A DNA stretch of 64,000 bases, from positions 186,001 to 250,000 of the forward strand of contig CAJMSD010000001.1 in the NCBI GenBank assembly GCA_905215965.1, read 5' to 3'. Shown here one piece after another: positions 62,579 through 64,000 of the stretch. The DNA comes from an uncultured bacterium (GTDB lineage Bacteria > Bacillota > Clostridia > Oscillospirales > Ruminococcaceae). The stretch's first letter is position 1; each line of letters opens with the position of its first letter. The translations under genes and the position numbers were made by a program. Below the pieces are notes generated by a model. It saw only the letters and a program-made list of their open reading frames with translations. It did not search any database and was not told where the DNA came from.

Positions 62579-64000
62579 ATGATAAGTAAGAAGAACAAGG
62601 CACGTACAGCGGCAGTTCTTGCAGCAGCTGTTTCAGCTACAGCTGTAATTCCTGCATTTGCTCCGTCTGCGGCAGCTCAGTCGGCAGCTACCGATGATAC
62701 ATATGTCGGCAGATTTGCTGCGCTTTACGATGACGTTATCACTAACGGTCAGGAGAACGGCTATCTCAGCTCCAACACCAACGGCTCAGGTTCGTTCGGT
62801 ATTCCTTACCATTCGGTAGAGACAGTTATCTGTGAGGCTCCTGACTACGGTCATGAGACAACATCAGAGGCTATGTCCTACATCGTTTGGGTAACAGCAA
62901 TGAGAGACGCTCTCGGCGCACAGGACACTAACGATCTTTCAGCTACAAACGATCTTTCAAAGGGCTGGAAAACTCTTGAGGCTATGATCCCTGGTTGGTC
63001 AGAAGCAGCTAAGGGTTCATCTACAACAGTTAATTACAAGAGCCTCTGGAGTCAGTCGAGACTTAAGGCTGATTCGGCTCCCGAGCTTGACACTCCACAG
63101 GAGTATCCTACACATAATCAGGGCGGCGACGCTGTAAACCCGCTCTTTGAGGAATTCAAGAGCAGCTACAGAAACGATAACGGTTACTACCTCATGCACT
63201 GGCTTGCAGACGTTGACAACTGGTACGGCTTCGGCGGCAGCGGATCAAGCTTTACGTTTATCAATACCTTCCAGAGAGGCCGTCAGGAATCATGTTTTGA
63301 AACTGTTCCTCATCCTGCAATCGAAGAGTGTATCTACGGCGCAGGTTCGAATAACGGTATCAAGGCTATCTTCAACGGCTCGGGCAACGTTGCTCCTCAG
63401 TATGCGTTCACAAACGCTCCTGACGCTGAGGATCGTGCAATTCAGGCTGTTTACTTTGCTAATGTTTGGGGCGCAGGCGACAGCAGTGTAACTGCTCTTG
63501 CAGGTAAAATGGGCGACCAGCTTCGTAACGATATGTTCGATAAGTATTATAAGGCAATCGGCTGTCAGGATATCATGACCGGTTCCAGCGATTACAGTTC
63601 AGCTATAAAGGGTCAGCACTTCCTCAGAGCATGGTATACTTCATGGGGCGGCGCTCTCGGCAACTATGACTGGGCATGGCAGATCGGCTGCTCGCATTCA
63701 CACGAGTTCTATCAGAACCCGCTTGCTGCATACGCTCTCCTTTATGACAGCGGACTTAAGGCAGGAATGCTCGGCAATAACGCTGTTACCGACTATGAGA
63801 AGTCACTCAAGACTCAGATCGAGCTTTATCTCTGGCTTCAGTCAGCTGAAGGTCCTATCGGTGGCGGATGTACAAACTCACTTAACGGTAGATATGAAAA
63901 GTATCCTGAAGGTATGTCTACTTTCAATCAGATGGCTTATGTTGCTCACCCTGTATACGCTGACCCGGGTTCAAACCACTGGATCGGTAACCAGGTATGG
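62579..64000 (+). CDS. GH48 reducing-end exoglucanase, 3'-truncated by window edge
   Basis: GH48 cellobiohydrolases act processively from the reducing end of cellulose and are the hallmark enzyme of cellulosomes. The 474 codons present run off the right edge without a stop; the family is about 700 residues plus a dockerin or binding module. A signal peptide (residues ~1-34, KKNKARTAAVLAAAVSATAV) is followed by the GH48 start DTYVGRFAALYDDVITNGQE. The acid Glu lies in YGHETTSEAMSYIVW, and the channel motifs LMHWLADVDNWYGFGG, NTFQRGRQESCFETVPHP, AWQIGCSHSHEFYQNP and GGCTNSLNGRYEKYPEG are clear. The ATG at 62579 follows GAGAGGGG. Its codons are noticeably uniform (many GCT, GGC, CTT), as expected for a highly expressed gene. 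Confidence 0.96.
   Translation, partial: MISKKNKARTAAVLAAAVSATAVIPAFAPSAAAQSAATDDTYVGRFAALYDDVITNGQENGYLSSNTNGSGSFGIPYHSVETVICEAPDYGHETTSEAMSYIVWVTAMRDALGAQDTNDLSATNDLSKGWKTLEAMIPGWSEAAKGSSTTVNYKSLWSQSRLKADSAPELDTPQEYPTHNQGGDAVNPLFEEFKSSYRNDNGYYLMHWLADVDNWYGFGGSGSSFTFINTFQRGRQESCFETVPHPAIEECIYGAGSNNGIKAIFNGSGNVAPQYAFTNAPDAEDRAIQAVYFANVWGAGDSSVTALAGKMGDQLRNDMFDKYYKAIGCQDIMTGSSDYSSAIKGQHFLRAWYTSWGGALGNYDWAWQIGCSHSHEFYQNPLAAYALLYDSGLKAGMLGNNAVTDYEKSLKTQIELYLWLQSAEGPIGGGCTNSLNGRYEKYPEGMSTFNQMAYVAHPVYADPGSNHWIGNQVW

Noticed and set aside
1..64000. tRNA or rRNA genes
   Set aside because: I looked through the intergenic gaps for acceptor and T-arm patterns and saw none; a covariance-model scan would be decisive.

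Overview
The window looks like a chromosomal segment of a cellulolytic, cellulosome-type Ruminococcus (Clostridia, Oscillospiraceae), nearest in character to the R. flavefaciens / R. champanellensis group. The reasons are a GH48 exoglucanase, a GH5 endoglucanase lipoprotein, a dockerin-bearing surface protein, a glgBCDA glycogen operon with the Firmicutes-type glgC/glgD pair, and sporulation genes (spoIIE, sigG). The species assignment is inference; no rRNA gene is present.

Layout. 1-2006: SpoIIE, cut by the window edge. 2179-8022: glgB-glgC-glgD-glgA from one promoter to one terminator. 8065-10585 (minus): a pyruvate formate-lyase split into three genes, namely the catalytic part with the Cys-Cys pair, a 67-residue Cys-rich protein, and a separate 79-residue glycyl-radical domain. 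10850-15871: a small export-type membrane protein, a PAS/degenerate-GGDEF/GAF protein, an AI-2E family transporter and a PfkB sugar-phosphate kinase, with recurrent terminator and intergenic repeats. 16183-19896 (minus): the Ig-like/dockerin protein, the GH5 cellulase and a phage-type replication protein. 20261-33426: housekeeping (an atypical ddl, DUF1934-argS, a PucR/CdaR-type regulator, ftsE-ftsX-M23 hydrolase-ctpA, two flavoproteins, rsmA).

33546-51983: a complete type I-C CRISPR-Cas locus (cas3-cas5c-cas8c-cas7c-cas4-cas1-cas2), a leader and a very long array. I counted about 124 near-identical 33-bp repeats followed, after an interruption, by three decayed repeats. The interruption is a 1.7-kb piece of phage structural DNA (scaffold N-terminus, two small genes, minor capsid C-terminus with a polymorphic-toxin-50-like domain), truncated at both ends and lying between two repeats like a giant spacer. 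The spacers show repeated capture of the same protospacers with fixed start and variable end. Overlapping spacers allow the TTC PAM to be read from the array itself.

52075-64000: a membrane protein, pyridoxamine kinase, sigma-G, a Thr/Pro-rich membrane protein, a Nudix hydrolase, an alpha/beta hydrolase, a four-gene ABC/GldG/DUF4340 operon (minus), and finally the GH48 cellulase, which runs off the right edge.

Functionally the window joins cellulose degradation (GH48, GH5, dockerin), carbon storage (glg operon), mixed-acid fermentation to formate and acetyl-CoA (split PFL), cell-division peptidoglycan remodelling (FtsEX, M23, CtpA) and an apparently very active anti-phage memory.
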